Below, piece by piece: positions 62,944 through 64,000 of a stretch of DNA of 64,000 nucleotides. Numbering within the stretch: the first letter of the stretch is position 1; each line of letters begins with the position of its first letter. Made by a program: the position numbers and the translations under genes. Source of the DNA: Pseudogymnoascus destructans. Its lineage: Eukaryota; Ascomycota; Leotiomycetes; Thelebolales; Thelebolaceae. The notes under the pieces were generated by a model. The model made no database searches and was not told the origin of the DNA. It was given only the letters and a program-made list of their open reading frames with translations. The stretch spans positions 412,501 to 476,500 of the forward strand of contig NW_020167525.1 in assembly GCF_001641265.1 (NCBI RefSeq). The letters are read 5' to 3'.

Positions 62944-64000
62944 CTACTCTTCCCCCTCGTGATCAGCGTCTTCGGCTTCACTTTCTTCAACCTCTAGTAT
63001 ATGACCCCAATCTCGTAAACAGAGTAAATATCGAAGTGTTTCAGGAGAGAGCCTGTTCCTTTTCTTCGTAAGAATATCAGCTCCATTACTAAAGACCCGT
63101 TCTGATGGAGCTGATGTTGCAGGAATTGCCAAATGGTCTCGAGCAATTGCAGCTATAATTGGATATTGATATTGCTTTGCTGCCCAATATTTGAGGATAT
63201 CTGTTGCTGGACCTGGCCGGGGCTCAACAAGCCAGCGCTTCCATTCTGGTTCTTGGTAAATACTATGAGAGAGATATAAATCGTCGTCGGAGTCACGTTC
63301 TGTAGGTAATTGTGGTAAATCAGCCTCAGCTTCCCTTTTCTCTTCTTCAAGATAGTATTGGCGGTCTCTATATTGAATAAAGACGTCGTGGAACTGCTGC
63401 TTAACCCTATTCCGTTTGACTTCTTCAGTACTGCTTGGCCAAAGACTGTTGAATACATTAAGATTCATACGTGGATCGCAAATTGTAGCTACCCCTGAAT
63501 GACTCCATCATTGATTCATAGCAAGCGTGTAAGGACACAGGGAATACGGCTCTCCGTAGGTGCATATGGGAGTGCGAGTCGGAGGTGATGCTGTATTCTA
63601 TCCTATAGGTCTACTACGAAGGATACAAAAAAGATGAAGGGGGAACTCCGTTGAGTCTGTTTCCTTAACTCCCGAAACGGGCCCGACTCGGTTATCCCAA
63701 CCCTAGCCCTGAACCTTCCACCGCAACAGGTCTACATCAGCCCTGAACCCTATACACTTACCATCCCCCACTATAGTGTAACTCGCTATGTGATCCTCTA
63801 CTGGTTCGAAACCTCACCGAGTCGGATTCCATGTTTGTAGTGACCGTAACAGTTCTGAGACAGGTTCTTCGAGTATGTCAGATTCCATGTTTGTAGTGAC
63901 CGTAACAGTTCTGAGACAGGTTCTTCGAGTATCTAGGTACGGAGGCATCCTTACAAAGCGTATAGTACTCATTAAGCTTCTTATGAGCAGCGATACAAGC
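62944..64000 (-). pseudogene. hAT transposase C-terminus
   Basis: The hAT dimerisation domain is clear: WLVEPRPGPATDILKYWAAKQYQYPIIAAIARDHLAIPATSAPSERVFSNG in order (Trp, then the SAPSERVFS core), followed by KKRNRLSPETLRYLLCL and an acidic tail ending at 62944. Upstream, past the LTR-A insertion, 64000-63961 reads AAHKKLNEYYT, which joins LAMNQ when one AAGCG is removed. A TGA stop follows MNQ, so the copy is probably dead. It is a different hAT family from 39314-43534. Confidence 0.88.
63528..63955 (+). repeat. Solo LTR-A, longest form (428 bp)
   Basis: TGTAAGGACACAGGG...GGCATCCTTACA, flanked by AAGCG at 63523-63527 and 63956-63960. Contains a tandem duplication of about 56 bp (about 63823-63935) with ATTCCATGTTTGTAGTGACC in each unit. 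Confidence 0.95.

Larger units (their letters stand above)
62787..64000 (-). mobile_element. hAT element, 3' end, running out of the window
   Basis: The probable terminus CAGTGTTCGGCGGATCG lies at 62787-62803, followed by GGATC/GATCC-rich subterminal sequence to 62900. The transposase gene follows on the minus strand, interrupted by LTR-A. The other end is outside the window. Confidence 0.65.

Noticed and set aside
1..64000. CRISPR arrays, operons and ribosome binding sites
   Set aside because: The window is fungal nuclear DNA; tandem repeats found here lack spacer structure.

Overview
The window is a piece of a filamentous ascomycete (Pezizomycotina) genome. The grounds are a fungal-type 18S rRNA segment, genes with short GT-AG introns (47-82 bp, CTAAC/CTGAC branch sites), a fungal GPI-anchored phospholipase B, small secreted cysteine-rich proteins, and transposons typical of such fungi: Ty3-like retrotransposons, Helitrons, hAT, Tc1/mariner and Mutator-like elements. 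Several old elements carry changes that look like repeat-induced point mutation (RIP). The class is not proven; the 18S segment looks dothideomycete-like to me.

Layout. 1-885 is an 18S rRNA segment with substitutions at conserved sites, joined directly to a 5'-truncated chromodomain Ty3 element (886-5551), which abuts a GC-rich minus-strand Ty3 remnant and its LTR (5552-9121). 10.8-16.5 kb is a cellular island: phospholipase B, a small protein with an N-myristoylation-like start, and a short-chain dehydrogenase. 17.3-23.8 kb is a Helitron broken by solo LTRs nested in each other, a Tc1/mariner element and a foldback MITE. 24.1-27.3 kb holds four small secreted cysteine-rich genes, three of them paralogous. 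27.4-35.3 kb is a graveyard of Ty3, MULE and pogo-like fragments plus two fungal cysteine-rich repeat-type genes. 35.8-56.3 kb is one nest: a minus-strand Helitron carrying a solo LTR, a 4.2-kb hAT element (39314-43534) and an 11.46-kb LTR retrotransposon (44340-55800). 56.6-57.3 kb is a MULE end. 57.7-61.4 kb is an intact BRCT/AT-hook protein gene. The right edge is the 3' end of a second hAT transposase split by a solo LTR.

The two strongest leads lie in the 20-kb nest. First, the 11.46-kb LTR element looks intact and very young: two identical 135-bp LTRs, a 4-bp target duplication that restores the interrupted Helitron frame, a TGG-type primer-binding site, a polypurine tract, gag-protease and RT-RNase H-integrase frames linked by a textbook -1 frameshift signal (GGGAAAA, 5-nt spacer, stem-loop), and a third 610-codon ORF of unknown function after integrase. 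Second, the hAT element carries a decayed copy of a histone H3 gene, an unrecognised intron-bearing gene and a BED zinc finger, so it appears to have captured host genes.

LTR names used here: LTR-1 (Ty3 chromovirus, about 730-940 bp), LTR-A (TGTAAGGA...TCCTTACA, 249-428 bp), LTR-B (TGTAACG...GTAACA, about 400-475 bp), LTR-C (814 bp). All coordinates were read by eye from the sequence; no search or alignment program was used.
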